Source of the DNA: Enchytraeus crypticus
Lineage: Eukaryota; Annelida; Clitellata; Enchytraeida; Enchytraeidae
Length of the DNA stretch: 64,000 bases
Assembly (NCBI GenBank): GCA_905160935.1
Contig: CAJHZI010000277.1
Coordinates: 616,001-680,000 of the forward strand
Direction of reading: 5' to 3'
This document shows positions 46,384 through 56,341 of this stretch, piece by piece (position 1 is the first letter of the stretch; each line of letters begins with the position of its first letter). Under the pieces are notes generated by a model. The model was not told the origin of the DNA, did no database searches, and saw only the letters and a program-made list of their open reading frames with translations. Made by a program: the position numbers and the translations under genes.

Positions 46384-49300
46384 GTAAGATTATATCTCTA
46401 ATTATTTGAAATGTTGAAAAGAACTACGCAGTTAATAATAATAACTTAATAACAACAATTAGAGTGCTACAGTCATCCATGACAACATCGAGCACAATTT
46501 AAACAAAATCAATCCGGGGAGCAAAATGAAGGTCCAAAAACGGTGCAAATTCTAAAATCGAGAAAATCAGTCCAAAGTAAAGGGAATTAAAGAAAAGGAG
46601 GTTTAGAAGCAGGTCGCTGCTCATGGACACTGGATGTTAAAGAGATATGGAAAAGATAGGTATTCAACTGCCTATGGAACTGCTCATAGGAAAGCAAAGG
46701 CCGATGTGATTCAAATGAAGATTTCCGAAATTGGCTGGAAGAGAATTCCAGATCTGCGGTGCAGCATGCTGGAAAGAACAATTAGATAGCTTACAGCGCG
46801 AAGTTAAGTTGCTCCGTATAGGGAAATTTCTTTTTAATTTATTTACATGAAACTCTGAGGCTGTATCCCTTTTGTAGAACCGTCCGGTTAATGGTGATGC
46901 TTAGTCCGAACAACGAAATAATTTACTTAGCGTCCTAAAAGAAGCTAGTTCAAATTATATTAAGAATTTTTGCAACGCTATGACTGATCCTTTTAACCAC
47001 AGTTACGTCGGAGATAATTAACTTCTTGACAAGTTGATTTTATAAATTTTAAAGTTGTCATTTACGATAAAACAATGCTTTATCTACTAGGTATATTAAT
47101 TTTTACAACTTTCTTTATTAGTGCAGACATGTTTGCTTGCGCAGCAAATATGTTTTTGATAATTCCTTTCTCTAACTATATTGCCGACAACACTTTAAAA
47201 AAGAATGGCAGAAAAGTAAGCCACATTAAATAGTTAGCCTTTTTGTTTGACAGGCCTGGAAAGATGCCTTATTGAGTTGGACTCCCTCCGAATATGGAGG
47301 TGTCGATCAAGTCAGAGTTCCAATTGCAAATATCTGGTCTCCGGATATTGTTCTGTATAACTAGTAAGTATGTCTTCTACTGTACAGGGTATAACGAAAT
47401 CATTACACGATCAATATAATGCAGGCAACGGTCTGGATAGCGTAACTAAAATAATGTTGATTTGTAAATACTGTATATTCTAATGGAGCTATATATGTGC
47501 TCTTGACGTTTTCTCTCTCTCGAGTTCTGTCAAGTGCAGGGTTCGAGGTATATAGCACTCTTGATGTTAAGATATAAAAATAAATACAAGTATAATAATA
47601 TTCAAATACTCAAAAAAGTAGCGTTAATCACCAGCATAAACATCACCAATGCGCCTTCAACGGAAGCAAATCTTAATAAAAACCATTTGTTTGCTAGAAT
47701 TGAAGGATAAACCAGATAAATCAATAGACGTAGATGTTCTGTATCTGGTAATATCGTAACAACATAAGCGATTTCCTCTAAGCTACTCTATTCTCTTCCT
47801 GTGAGACTAACATTATTTTTTTGATAAATTAAGTTTTTAGAATCAAATGTGCGATGTAATTGATTGATACAGCGCTGATCAGAGGCTGAAGGAACAGCGG
47901 GAAGCCATGGCTGTGGTGTCCAGTGATGGAGGTGTTGTGTGGATGCCTCCTGCCATCTATCGGAGCAGCTGCGCCATTGACATCTCCCACTTTCCCTTTG
48001 ACGTCCAGGTGTGCTGGCTTAAGTTCGGCTCATGGACTTATGATGGATTCAAACTCAACCTCAGCCTTCCTGATAACACTAGTGAGGTAGGTCTGATAAA
48101 CCACGCCTTCCTGATAACACTAGTGAGGTAGGTCTACTAAACCACGCCTTTCTGATAACACTAGTGAGGTAGGTCTACTAAACCACGCCTTCCTGATAAT
48201 AATAGTGAGGTAGGTCTGCTAAGTTAAACATTTTTCGTAAGCTATGAAGCTGAGTTTAACGTTAGTTTCAGTATCATAACGGATACCGTCAGAGAAAGTC
48301 CTGTAGGGGTACATCTCTTTTCTCTTAGAAACGAGTGATATATTGCGCCATCTAACCAGTACATTTATTGTCCATATTTCAGATAAATGGATAAATAACT
48401 TCAGATAAATAACTTCAGAGATGTCACAAGTTTGTGTTTACTTGATATCTGGCATGCAACGTTCGCGGTGAACATTTGTTCTATGTAAAACTTTACAAAA
48501 ATTACTGCACCTATTTTCGACCAAATTTATTTTTATTGGAACTAAAAACACTGGTAAAAACACTGGTAACACTGGTCATTGCCGTTTAAATAACGTCAAA
48601 CGTTATGAATGCGTCCATATCCGATGTGCTTGTCTCAGTTTAATATAATATATACGGGGTAAAATATATTTTATTTTTATATTATATCCTGAAAATAGTG
48701 AAAATACTTATATTTGTATCAGGATATATTTTCTTTGAACATCTCATTTAACACATCATCTCATTTTAATCTAAAGAAAATATCTGTCAAGTACAACGGT
48801 ACCGTCGGCGTTGACAACAATAGACGCATTTACGTTTAATGGTAGCCGTTGTGGTCTTTATGACAATATAATTTAATCATCATCATCATCTTCCCTTGAA
48901 TCACAGTTTACTCTCTCAAATAGACTCTGTCCTGCATCATATCAACCATCAGTCAAGCCCCCATTTGAGATTTTTTCATTCGTTTAAATTTTTCTAGCAA
49001 TGTCTGGAGCCTAGGCGTTCACCAACCCATTCCCTTTCTGACCTTGGTGTGGATCTTTTTGCTTTAGTCGCCTTCTACGACACGTGCCGTCACCGGTTGG
49101 TCAATTCTTCAGTTGTTGGTCAAACAACCCGGAAACAACACGGGGAAAACAGTATAACATAACAATATAAATAAATAAAGTTTTTCTAGTAATTTATGTC
49201 TAAATCTTCGCAGGTGGATGTGAAATACAGTATAATGTGATGTAAAACAATATAACATAACAATACACAGGCTGCGCATTAAAAATATCCCCCTAGCACA

Positions 49301-52300
49301 ATTATGATAGCTTAGCCAATTATTGATAGTTCGTCTTGACATTTTAAGGTTATCGTGTGGAGGAATTTAGCCACAAGCGGACCAAATTTTGTAAAAATAT
49401 TTTTAAAGGAACCGGAGTTATCCGAGTTTTGCGAAAAAATTAATTTTTTAATGTAATACCCAACGTAAAACGTCAATTAGAATCAATTCCTTTTTGAAAA
49501 TGTGCTGACACTGAAAAAGGCCGTTAGATGATGACCTCCCTGATATTGTGCTACAATGTGTGTTTGAATTGAACGCCCTGGGTTTAAATGCCGGCCAGAA
49601 GTCTTTTCTTACAGATAAAATTGCGCTGTCAATGGACTCTTGTGGTAGGTCCTTCCAGATCTTTTGAAGAACAACCTTTAATTCCATTGCGTTACTGGAT
49701 TTGGGCTTGAAAGCACGATACTTTTCCAACATGGTTCCCCGGACAAAAAATCAAGTGGATTAAAATCTGGGGAATTAGGAGGCCAATCATCCATTTTTAT
49801 GACATCTGGGCTGTATTGTACAAAAAAGTATTACGCAAGACGTGAAGAGTGAGCCGGCGCGCCGTCCGGTTGAAAAACGAAATCATTTGGCTTTAACTTG
49901 TTGCAGTCTTCAATCAGTTTCGGCAGAATAGTGTTAGTGTAATACGTTGTAGCTCAATATCAGAGGCGTCATCATCTAACGCCTTTTTCAGGGTCAGCAC
50001 ATTTTCAAAAAGGAATTGATTCTAATTGACGTTTTACGTTGCGTGTTAAATGAAAAAAATTAATTTTTTCGCAAAACTTGGATAACTCTGGTTCCTTTAA
50101 AAATATTTTTACAAAATTTGGTCAGCTTGTGGCTAAATTCATTCCCAAGAGAACTTGAAAATTTCAAGGCGAAATATCAATAATTGGCTAAGCTATCATA
50201 ATTGTACTAGGGGAAAAATTTTTTAATGCGCAGCCTGTAAATAAATAAAGTTTTTTCGAGTAATTTATTTCTAATTCTTCGCAGGTGGATGTGAACGACT
50301 ACGTGGAGAGTAATGAATGGGACTTGGTTGGCTATCCCGCCAAGCGCAACATCAAATACTACGCGTGTTGTCCTGAACCCTACCCAGATCTGACCTTCAC
50401 CTTCAGGCTCAAGAGGATAGCCGCCATGTACTACTTCATCCTCATCATCCCTTGCGTCCTGCTGTCCTTCCTAACACTCGTCATCTTCTGGCTTCCACCC
50501 GAATCTCCAGCTAAAATGATGCTTGGTGAGAACTTTTAGTTAGCAGTAAAGGCTTTTCTCTCTTGTAAGTTTCTATTAAATAAAACTTCAAATTTAAAAA
50601 AAGAAGACGAAAATACGTTTATTTCACAAAAGTTCACAACATTCACAGAGTAATCACATCAATGAGCGTGTGACAAATAAAATTAAATAAGCTTTATCAG
50701 AATCTTAATGATAAGTGCAATACGACCTGTAAGTGCAAAATAAACCAAAAAAATTGCTTAAGAAATTAGGTAAAAAACTGGGCCATCAAAGAGGACGCGA
50801 AGTGTCCTATCCGGTTGAACACCCAATTATCACTCCATTATAGTTTTCCGGCGAATGACTCCGACAAATTTAATAAGTATATACCTTTATCTAAACTGAC
50901 CTAAATATTTCAATTTCAAGTAATACTTTAGGCAGACCTACAGAATCCATATTAACACTAAACATGCCAGTTATACTTAAAACTACTGGAATACTTAGTG
51001 TAGTACTGTCTCATACGCCTTTGATATCACCTACGGATGAGACATCGGACGTTAAATCCTCATTGTAAGATTGCTTAGATTAGACAGAGTAATATAATTA
51101 ATCAATTTTATTGAATACTACGTAGGAATGAACATATTTGTGGCTTTCTTCATATTGTTGTTGTTGCTGGCCGACAGTACTCCGCCTGCAGCTTCCTCTA
51201 TACCACTCATAGGTACGACAGCACTTTTATTATTATAATAATAAAAATAACTAAATAATAACAATAACATTTTAAATTACTGTATTCACTAATGTTAGTC
51301 AGTTAGTCAATTGCTGCTACATCAATTCTCTCGCTGAATTTTCATCTAACTACCGTAGAATGAAAAGTAAATTAATTATTAATGATTAATTATTACTAAT
51401 TAATTATTAATTACTAGCTATCATTAAATCTCAGCAACTATTTATTTATTTTTATTTATCGCATCAATCATTAACACAAACATTGTGCAGAATATAGAAA
51501 TGAGTAACATAGAACAGATTGAGTGAAAGGAGATCACAGGCCATACTGGCACTTACATATTCCGAATTTAAATCAGTTAAAGTAGTAAATTAAAGGGAAA
51601 ATACTTAATTGATAGAAATTAGAGAGTATATAAAAAGGCAACCACTTAACAAGCACAACTAACTGTAAGGCCCACAAATTGATGGGCCTCTGTGGTCTTA
51701 TATTACGTATTCGAGTATCAAACTGATATTTTCAAACTAAATAAATACAGTAGTAGCTGTTTGTGCAGCCTATGTATTTGCTGTTAATTTATAAAGGTTT
51801 TTACAAAACAGTGTAATAGAAAATTGGATTGCAGCGATTATCTTTGTTTGTCGTAGGTGCCTATTTCTGCTTGAATATGATCCTTATCACACTGTCTACG
51901 TTCATATCAATTGTTGTCATAAATCTCTATTTCCGAGGAGATAAAAAGAAACCTGTGCCAGAGTGGATTCGAAACGTATGATTCATTTTATTGTTGCAAA
52001 AATAACATTTTTATTTCTTCTCCTGTGCTTGTAGGCCTATTGTACATTTTAAATTTAATTTGTAATACAGTCCCAGTTAAAATATCTAAATAATAATTAC
52101 TGACATTTCACACTAAAAGCTGAACTTGCTAATTTCCTTGTAGAAAAATGGAGCATAAAATACGGTCGATAAGCATACATTTTAAAGATTTTTTTTACTA
52201 CAAGACATATGCATCATATGTCGATGCTTGGCAAGACTATACGGAGAGTTCACATTAAAATTTCCTGCCTTCTTCAGCTTCAACTAACCTGGGCAGGGTT

Positions 52301-52344
52301 TCATTCCCTGAGAAAACAATCCTGTCCTGTCAACCCATTAAAAA

Positions 52345-52396
<52 letters not shown>

Positions 52397-52905
52397 AACT
52401 TCGTGTTTGACAATACTGTATCTTATTTGATTAAGTACAGAAACAATAGGCTACAAATAAAATTGCATTGAAAAACGCATGCAATTCTACCGGCCATGAA
52501 ATTGGGGCGGATAAATGATTATGAAGAGGATTGAAGAGCTAAATTCTGATTGGTTGACGACTATGTGAACCAACGATTCCGATTGGCTCTTGAGCATGGC
52601 CTCGATCAATGCTATATTACCAGAGGACAGGCTATAGAATTTTAGTTCACTCCTGAGCTCTGGCATGTACGGAATTACTAGCTGAACTTATCTAAATATA
52701 ATTCTTAATGAATTATTGCGATAAACACATAAACTAGTAGATTTCAACAGGCTTCTGAATTTCTGACTAAAAATTTAAAAGAATGGAAAAGTCTCAAATA
52801 GGGGATTGACTGATGGATGACATGATGTAGGACATAGAGGATTTGAGACATTCCATTTGTATCCCGACCGAAGTTAAACTGGGATTCAAGGGAAGAAGTA
52901 GAAGA

Positions 52906-52949
<44 letters not shown>

Positions 52950-52984
52950 ATATACATGTATATATCAGATATATATATATATAT

Positions 52985-53045
<61 letters not shown>

Positions 53046-53063
53046 TATATACATGTATATATC

Positions 53064-53116
<53 letters not shown>

Positions 53117-56100
53117 CGAGAGAGAAGAGGCATCAGATGCAGCATAGATAATGTAGTTGCAAATACATAGAAGAAGTGCAGTATTAGATCATTTAATGAT
53201 AAATGCATAAACATGGTATTGATCATATAATGTCAAAAGCCTAAAGATGATCTCTAAGAAAGCTCACCTAAGTAAGCTTTGAGAAGTCACCGAGTTTTAA
53301 TCACATTATTAGATTATGAGAATTTTACGTTTCTGTATTACAGTAATCGACGGTCTCCATAATTGAGAATAAAAAGCTAGCGGTATTGTTGAATTTTCCA
53401 TAGAGCGACGTTTTATAATTTTTAAATAGTTATAGACCTTTTAATTATATTTAATCTTTTAAGAAATCTTTTACCGACTTTTTATACAGTGAAAATTTCC
53501 GGATAGTAAAATTTGAAAAACTTTTTACAACGTAAAGTAAATTCTTAACCACTACATTTTATCGTGAAAAGTGAACAAGTCAATTTTGCTTCTAAAATGT
53601 TTGACATACGGTCGCATAATTTAATTCCCGCTTTCAAACTTAATTAACTGCAGAAGAAAAAGCTTTTACGATAAGAGTTGAAACCAACAATTACCGATTT
53701 GAGTAAAGAGCGATAGTTGGGCATACGTTTTGGGCAAATGTACAAAAACGAGGGTGCGCGCTGAGAGTGGATGGTTACAGATACTGAACATATCATCTGA
53801 GCATATCGCGTGCAGCAATTTAAAAAACTTCCTCACGCACAAATGATCAAAGCTGAGCAGATCCTGAAAGTGGCCGGTAATGGAATGTCGACATCAAAGA
53901 CCGGCATTCAATCTTATTCCACTCCTCCTCTAATCCTCAACGTCTTACATGCTCCATGGATTTACAGACGAATATTCTTCCATGTCAGAATGTTAGGCGA
54001 GAAAGAGTGTACATCTCGGTATATATTTAGACGTAAATAGACTGCTACGTAAATAGAGCGGTGAGATTAATAGAAACGTAAATAGTCTGAATGTTAATAC
54101 AAAAACGTTTTTCAATATTACAGATTCATAATCATAATTTCTCATTTTAGAAAGTTTGACATGGAGATTTGGATCACTTCCTAGAATATTTCAGTCCACG
54201 TGCTTTATCAGCCACTGAAATAGATTTACTATTGTGTCAAAGGCTGATTCAAGGTACATATTCATACTGAGTGTCTGCTTTCACGCTACATAAAGAGCAC
54301 CCTATGGATAAACAAGTTAATCCCTCACAAAAAGACTACGCCTCATGAGTCCTATAGCTTACGAAAATATGGCTTCTTCTTATATGCATATGGGTATACA
54401 AAATAATTTCAAGCTCGTTTCACTTTGAATTTTTCCAGTCCTATTTGTTCTTAAACTAATTGATTAGGTACAATCATTTTCCTTTTTTTAATACACATAA
54501 CTCAGTCATCGAGAACATAAATGACATCAGATTTGCAACATATTTCACATCTGAATTGCTACATATGATTATTACAAATTGTAAACATAGACAATAGGCA
54601 CGAGAACATTATGTAATTTGATTTCAAAGATAAAATTATTAAATAATACGGTATTCTTCCATAAACATTTTAATTTTAGCCATTTTGTCTTGTTTAGTCT
54701 ACATGTAAAGTGTGACTTTAAGCTAAATCTCTAATTGATTTATGTTATTTTTAGACGGTGATCGTTGGACTTGGAAGAATGTTTTGTATGACGAACACTC
54801 CACCAAGAACTATCAATCACTTTCAGCTTCAAACAACTATTCCACAAAACGTCAGACCAATTGCAGCCAAGAGCAAGCTTCTTCCGAACGGCCAATGCTC
54901 CCGCTCGATCAACATTCTTCTTGATACGATGGACTCATCATCCGAGAGTTCCTGCTGTAGAGAGGAGTGCTATGACTTCCTGCTCGAAAACGAAGATCTC
55001 TTATCCAGTGGGCGCTACGACGTTGGCACATTATGGGTAACACACAATGAAAGCAAACCTAGTTCATTGGATGGTCAGAGAACTAACTACGGAGGTTGTC
55101 TGGATAGGACGTGTCCTTTGTCCGAAGTGCACTCTCCTGACCTCACGGGACTCAGTCCAATGGGGCGATCACGTGGGGAAGAATTGATTTCTCCTAACGA
55201 ATGCTCTGACGAAAGCTGTCCACTTTCTGGAACTTTACAAAGGAAGGGAAAGCAGAAGAAAAAGAGTCCAAACGGAAGCGAAAGACTACTGTTGTCTCCT
55301 CTATCACGTGGGAACTGTTCGGAGAGATATTGTCCTCTATCAACAACAGCAGACCAGGTGCTGGAACAACGATTCACTAACATCTCTCCATGCGGGGAAA
55401 AGGACTGCCCATTAGGTCACAGTCCTGTAAACAATACCGGATCATGGCATCAATCAGCCAGGCCGGCTCTTTCCAATGACATGGCAAGATTACGTGAGAA
55501 ATACCTGACTCTTCTGACGTCAACCTATAAGTCCGGCACTCTCAGAGTCCAGCCCAGGTTGACTCGTCGCAGCGAGGGGGACTGTGATATTGAGCTTCGT
55601 CAGTTAAGATCATTTTACGAGGAGAGACCGTCCCCAGAGAGACAGACATTTTCTAACTACAACACATTTAACACAAGATCAATGACGAGATCTGTCAGAG
55701 ACAACACCCGGAGTTACAGTTCAAGACGCGCTATAGTATCTGTGCCTTTACGACGTTTGTCGCCCCCTACTGTCATGGTAGCAGACGGTAGATCGACTCT
55801 TGACTATCGACAAAGTGATGAGGATTCGTGTTACGCGTCATATCAGAATTCGCAGTGGAATGATAAAAGCTGCTCTACAAGAACTCGTAGATCCACATAT
55901 CAAACCTCACCCCAGCTCCCTCAGAAATATTCTGAACCCCGAGGAAGACATCTTGATGACAAATCGCCTTATTTGAGCGGAAAACACCAGAGTGATTTCC
56001 GTCGCTCTGAAATCCGGCACTCGAGACATCCAGATTCCCGCGATCCTGGTAGAGCTATTGCGGTTAAAAGATCTTCCAAGATCTCGCCGGCGGATCGTGC

Positions 56101-56341
56101 TTCAAAGTTAGAAATGACTCCTTTAGTCACCTTCAAACCGAGTCGTCGAATGGAGAGAGATGTAAAAGATATAGGAGCTCAATTAAGAAAAGTGATAGAG
56201 AGGATAGGAGAGAAGGAGGTTAGATTAGATATGATGAACGAATGGCGATTGTTTGCTAGGATTTTAGATCGATGTTTCTTCGTTTTATACGTAAGCATCA
56301 TCATCGTTTCCCTAGCCACAATATTCCCTCATGCGTCGTAG
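46139..56341 (+). CDS. Nicotinic acetylcholine receptor-like alpha-type Cys-loop subunit (seven exons, spliced)
   Basis: Predicted pentameric ligand-gated ion channel subunit at the plasma membrane, binding acetylcholine between subunits. Coding exons: 46139-46383, 47254-47363, 47873-48086, 50285-50525, 51126-51212, 51857-51975 and 54755-56341. All introns are GT-AG and the phases agree, giving about 866 residues from this point. Seen in order: agonist loop D (NVWSRYAWKD), loop A (WSPDIVLYN), Cys-loop (C-x13-C with HFPFDVQ), loop B (GSWTYDG), loop C with the vicinal pair YACCPEPY (alpha-type), M1, M2, M3, a loop of about 510 residues, an amphipathic pre-M4 helix and M4. The M1-M2 linker reads ESPAKMM rather than ESGEK, which predicts anion selectivity. 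M2 position 9' is Val, not the usual Leu. The signal peptide lies upstream; a candidate is at 30036-30294. No close orthologue name is assigned. Confidence 0.93.
46448..46585 (+). repeat. Dispersed repeat family D in receptor intron
   Basis: It matches 18282-18412: AATTAGAGTGCTACAGTCAT, TGACAACATCGAGCACAATT, GCAAATTCTAAAATC. It lies in the first supported intron. Confidence 0.7.
46600..46810 (-). mobile_element. LINE C-terminal fragment ([11 protein letters not shown] type) in receptor intron
   Basis: The minus strand carries the same C-terminal coding stretch as 4266-4515 ([13 protein letters not shown] in a broken frame, [19 protein letters not shown]). Here it continues past the point where the other copy switches into the (GA)n hairpin tail, reading [11 protein letters not shown]. 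That gives a view of the undisturbed 3' coding end. Confidence 0.65.
47254..47363 (+). CDS. nAChR-like exon: end of loop D to loop A
   Basis: Acceptor TTTGACAG|GCC; encodes [20 protein letters not shown] through [10 protein letters not shown]. The WxPDxxLYN motif is agonist-binding loop A. Donor AACTA|GTAAGT is two bases into the Tyr codon. At 110 bp it matches the short exon 3 size typical of nAChR genes. Confidence 0.92.
47480..47565 (-). repeat. Family C fragment in receptor intron
   Basis: The minus strand reads CCTCGAACCCTGCACTTGAC, AGAACTCGAGAGAGAGAAAA and GTCAAGAGCACATATATAGC. The hairpin-like CTGCACTTGACAG and GA-rich tail are recognisable. Confidence 0.5.
47873..48086 (+). CDS. nAChR-like exon: Cys-loop and loop B
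   Basis: Acceptor TTGATACAG|C; encodes [26 protein letters not shown], the Cys-loop ([15 protein letters not shown], 13 residues between the cysteines), loop B (GSWTYDG) and [10 protein letters not shown]. The donor GAG|GTAGGT at 48087 lies in the first of four tandem 41-bp repeats, so the last 21 coding bases belong to the repeat unit. Confidence 0.92.
48066..48226 (+). repeat. 41-bp tandem repeat (4 copies) spanning an exon-intron junction
   Basis: Units begin at 48066, 48107, 48148 and 48189. Each contains AGTGAG|GTAGGT, so there are donor-like sites at 48087, 48128, 48169 and 48210. The first unit carries the end of the exon. Since 41 is not a multiple of three, use of any later donor would shift the frame or read a stop. 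Confidence 0.95.
48227..48879. other. Intron sequence, nothing recognised
   Basis: AT-rich intronic DNA. A short ACACTGGTAAAAACACTGGT duplication is near 48550-48572. Confidence 0.5.
48880..49110 (-). repeat. Dispersed retroelement-like 3' sequence in receptor intron
   Basis: The minus strand has CCGGTGACGGCACGTGTCGT then AGAAGGCGACTAAAGC, a word I recall from 3' regions of non-LTR elements in many invertebrates, and further on CTTGACTGATGGTTGATATG. No coding frame is kept, so the family is uncertain. Confidence 0.4.
49146..49224 (+). repeat. Duplicated 3' splice site (decoy acceptor copy)
   Basis: It repeats the sequence at the true acceptor: AATAAATAAAGTTTTT, TAATTTATGTCTAAATC and CTTCGCAG|GTGGATGTGAA, including the first 11 bases of the next exon. 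The second copy is 49244-49265 plus 50238-50295, split by the mariner-type element. Splicing to the decoy AG (49212-49213) would read VDVKYSIM and stop. Confidence 0.92.
49268..50237 (-). mobile_element. Tc1/mariner-superfamily element with ~265-bp inverted repeats, in receptor intron
   Basis: The ends are CAGGCTGCGCATTAAA and its inverse, TTTAATGCGCAGCCTG; long repeats at about 49268-49532 and 49971-50237 are nearly identical. The right flank is TA; the left is CA, and the duplicated host copy at 49146 shows the target was TA. The minus strand keeps a transposase C-terminal part: [14 protein letters not shown], an in-frame stop, then [12 protein letters not shown], followed by a broken C-terminal domain near 49732-49448. 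The N-terminal domain is absent. The stop and the missing domain make it non-autonomous. Confidence 0.88.
50285..50525 (+). CDS. nAChR-like exon: loop C, M1 and anion-type linker
   Basis: Acceptor CTTCGCAG|GTG. It encodes [14 protein letters not shown], the agonist loop C with the vicinal cysteines at 50366-50371 ([15 protein letters not shown]), the [20 protein letters not shown] start of M1, and the linker [12 protein letters not shown]. The Pro-Ala-Lys codons are at 50507-50515, where cation channels have Gly-Glu-Lys. The donor is CTTG|GTGAGA, one base into a Gly codon. Confidence 0.94.
50526..51125. other. Receptor intron, 600 bp
   Basis: AT-rich. The CATCGGACGTTAAATCC word near 51043-51059 resembles the 3' end of the CR1/L2-like LINE and SINE family A, in a decayed form. 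Confidence 0.5.
51126..51212 (+). CDS. nAChR-like exon: M2 pore helix
   Basis: Acceptor CTACGTAG|GA. Encodes [19 protein letters not shown] and [10 protein letters not shown]. This is the pore-lining helix: 2' Met and 6' Asn (both fall outside the usual Ser/Thr), 9' Val, and Asp at 20'. It ends G|GTACGA. At 87 bp it holds only M2 and the M2-M3 link. Confidence 0.92.
51213..51856. other. Receptor intron, 644 bp
   Basis: AT-rich, with AATTATTAAT-type runs near 51370-51415; nothing else recognised. Confidence 0.5.
51857..51975 (+). CDS. nAChR-like exon: M3
   Basis: Acceptor GTCGTAG|GT; encodes [19 protein letters not shown] and [20 protein letters not shown]. The NLYFRG and VPEWIR words are typical of nAChR M3 and the start of the intracellular loop. 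Donor AAC|GTATGA. Confidence 0.92.
52205..52340 (+). repeat. Dispersed repeat family E in receptor intron
   Basis: CCTTCTTCAGCTTCAACTAA, CCTGGGCAGGGTTTCATTCC and CTGAGAAAACAATCCTGTCC match 29645-29790 and the reverse of 61765-61860. Confidence 0.55.
52348..52394. repeat. (TA)n microsatellite
   Basis: Pure TA tract directly after the family E copy. Confidence 0.95.
52905..53115. repeat. (TA)n microsatellite with repeated ATGTATATATCAGATA words
   Basis: A long TA tract in the last receptor intron. The TACATGTATATATCAGA block occurs twice, showing internal duplication. Confidence 0.95.
53116..54224. other. Receptor intron sequence, nothing recognised
   Basis: AT-rich. A 76-codon frame at 53810-54040 has no recognised domain. 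Confidence 0.5.
54225..54400 (-). repeat. Dispersed repeat family C in receptor intron
   Basis: The minus strand gives the family order, including AGAAGCCATATTTTCGTAAG, TTGTGAGGGATTAACTTGTT, TAGGGTGCTCTTTATGTAGC and GTATGAATATGTACCTTGAA. It is among the fullest copies. It stops before any GA tail. Confidence 0.65.
54755..56341 (+). CDS. nAChR-like terminal exon: giant intracellular loop and M4
   Basis: Acceptor TTTTTAG|ACG. One 1587-bp open exon encodes [12 protein letters not shown], then a Ser/Arg/Pro-rich loop of about 500 residues. Within the loop are CCREEC and four units of C-x4-C-P-L-[SG] (55096-55122, 55202-55228, 55316-55342, 55391-55417), usually preceded by S-P. Near the end come a basic amphipathic helix ([20 protein letters not shown]), M4 ([18 protein letters not shown]) and a short tail PHAS before TAG. 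Family members usually have loops of 100-200 residues. Many RxxS and SP sites suggest phosphorylation (inference). Confidence 0.92.
   Translation, partial: TVIVGLGRMFCMTNTPPRTINHFQLQTTIPQNVRPIAAKSKLLPNGQCSRSINILLDTMDSSSESSCCREECYDFLLENEDLLSSGRYDVGTLWVTHNESKPSSLDGQRTNYGGCLDRTCPLSEVHSPDLTGLSPMGRSRGEELISPNECSDESCPLSGTLQRKGKQKKKSPNGSERLLLSPLSRGNCSERYCPLSTTADQVLEQRFTNISPCGEKDCPLGHSPVNNTGSWHQSARPALSNDMARLREKYLTLLTSTYKSGTLRVQPRLTRRSEGDCDIELRQLRSFYEERPSPERQTFSNYNTFNTRSMTRSVRDNTRSYSSRRAIVSVPLRRLSPPTVMVADGRSTLDYRQSDEDSCYASYQNSQWNDKSCSTRTRRSTYQTSPQLPQKYSEPRGRHLDDKSPYLSGKHQSDFRRSEIRHSRHPDSRDPGRAIAVKRSSKISPADRASKLEMTPLVTFKPSRRMERDVKDIGAQLRKVIERIGEKEVRLDMMNEWRLFARILDRCFFVLYVSIIIVSLATIFPHAS

Noticed and set aside
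55087-55383. 98-codon minus frame opposite the receptor loop
   Set aside because: Shadow of the plus-strand receptor exon, whose frame and splice context are well supported.
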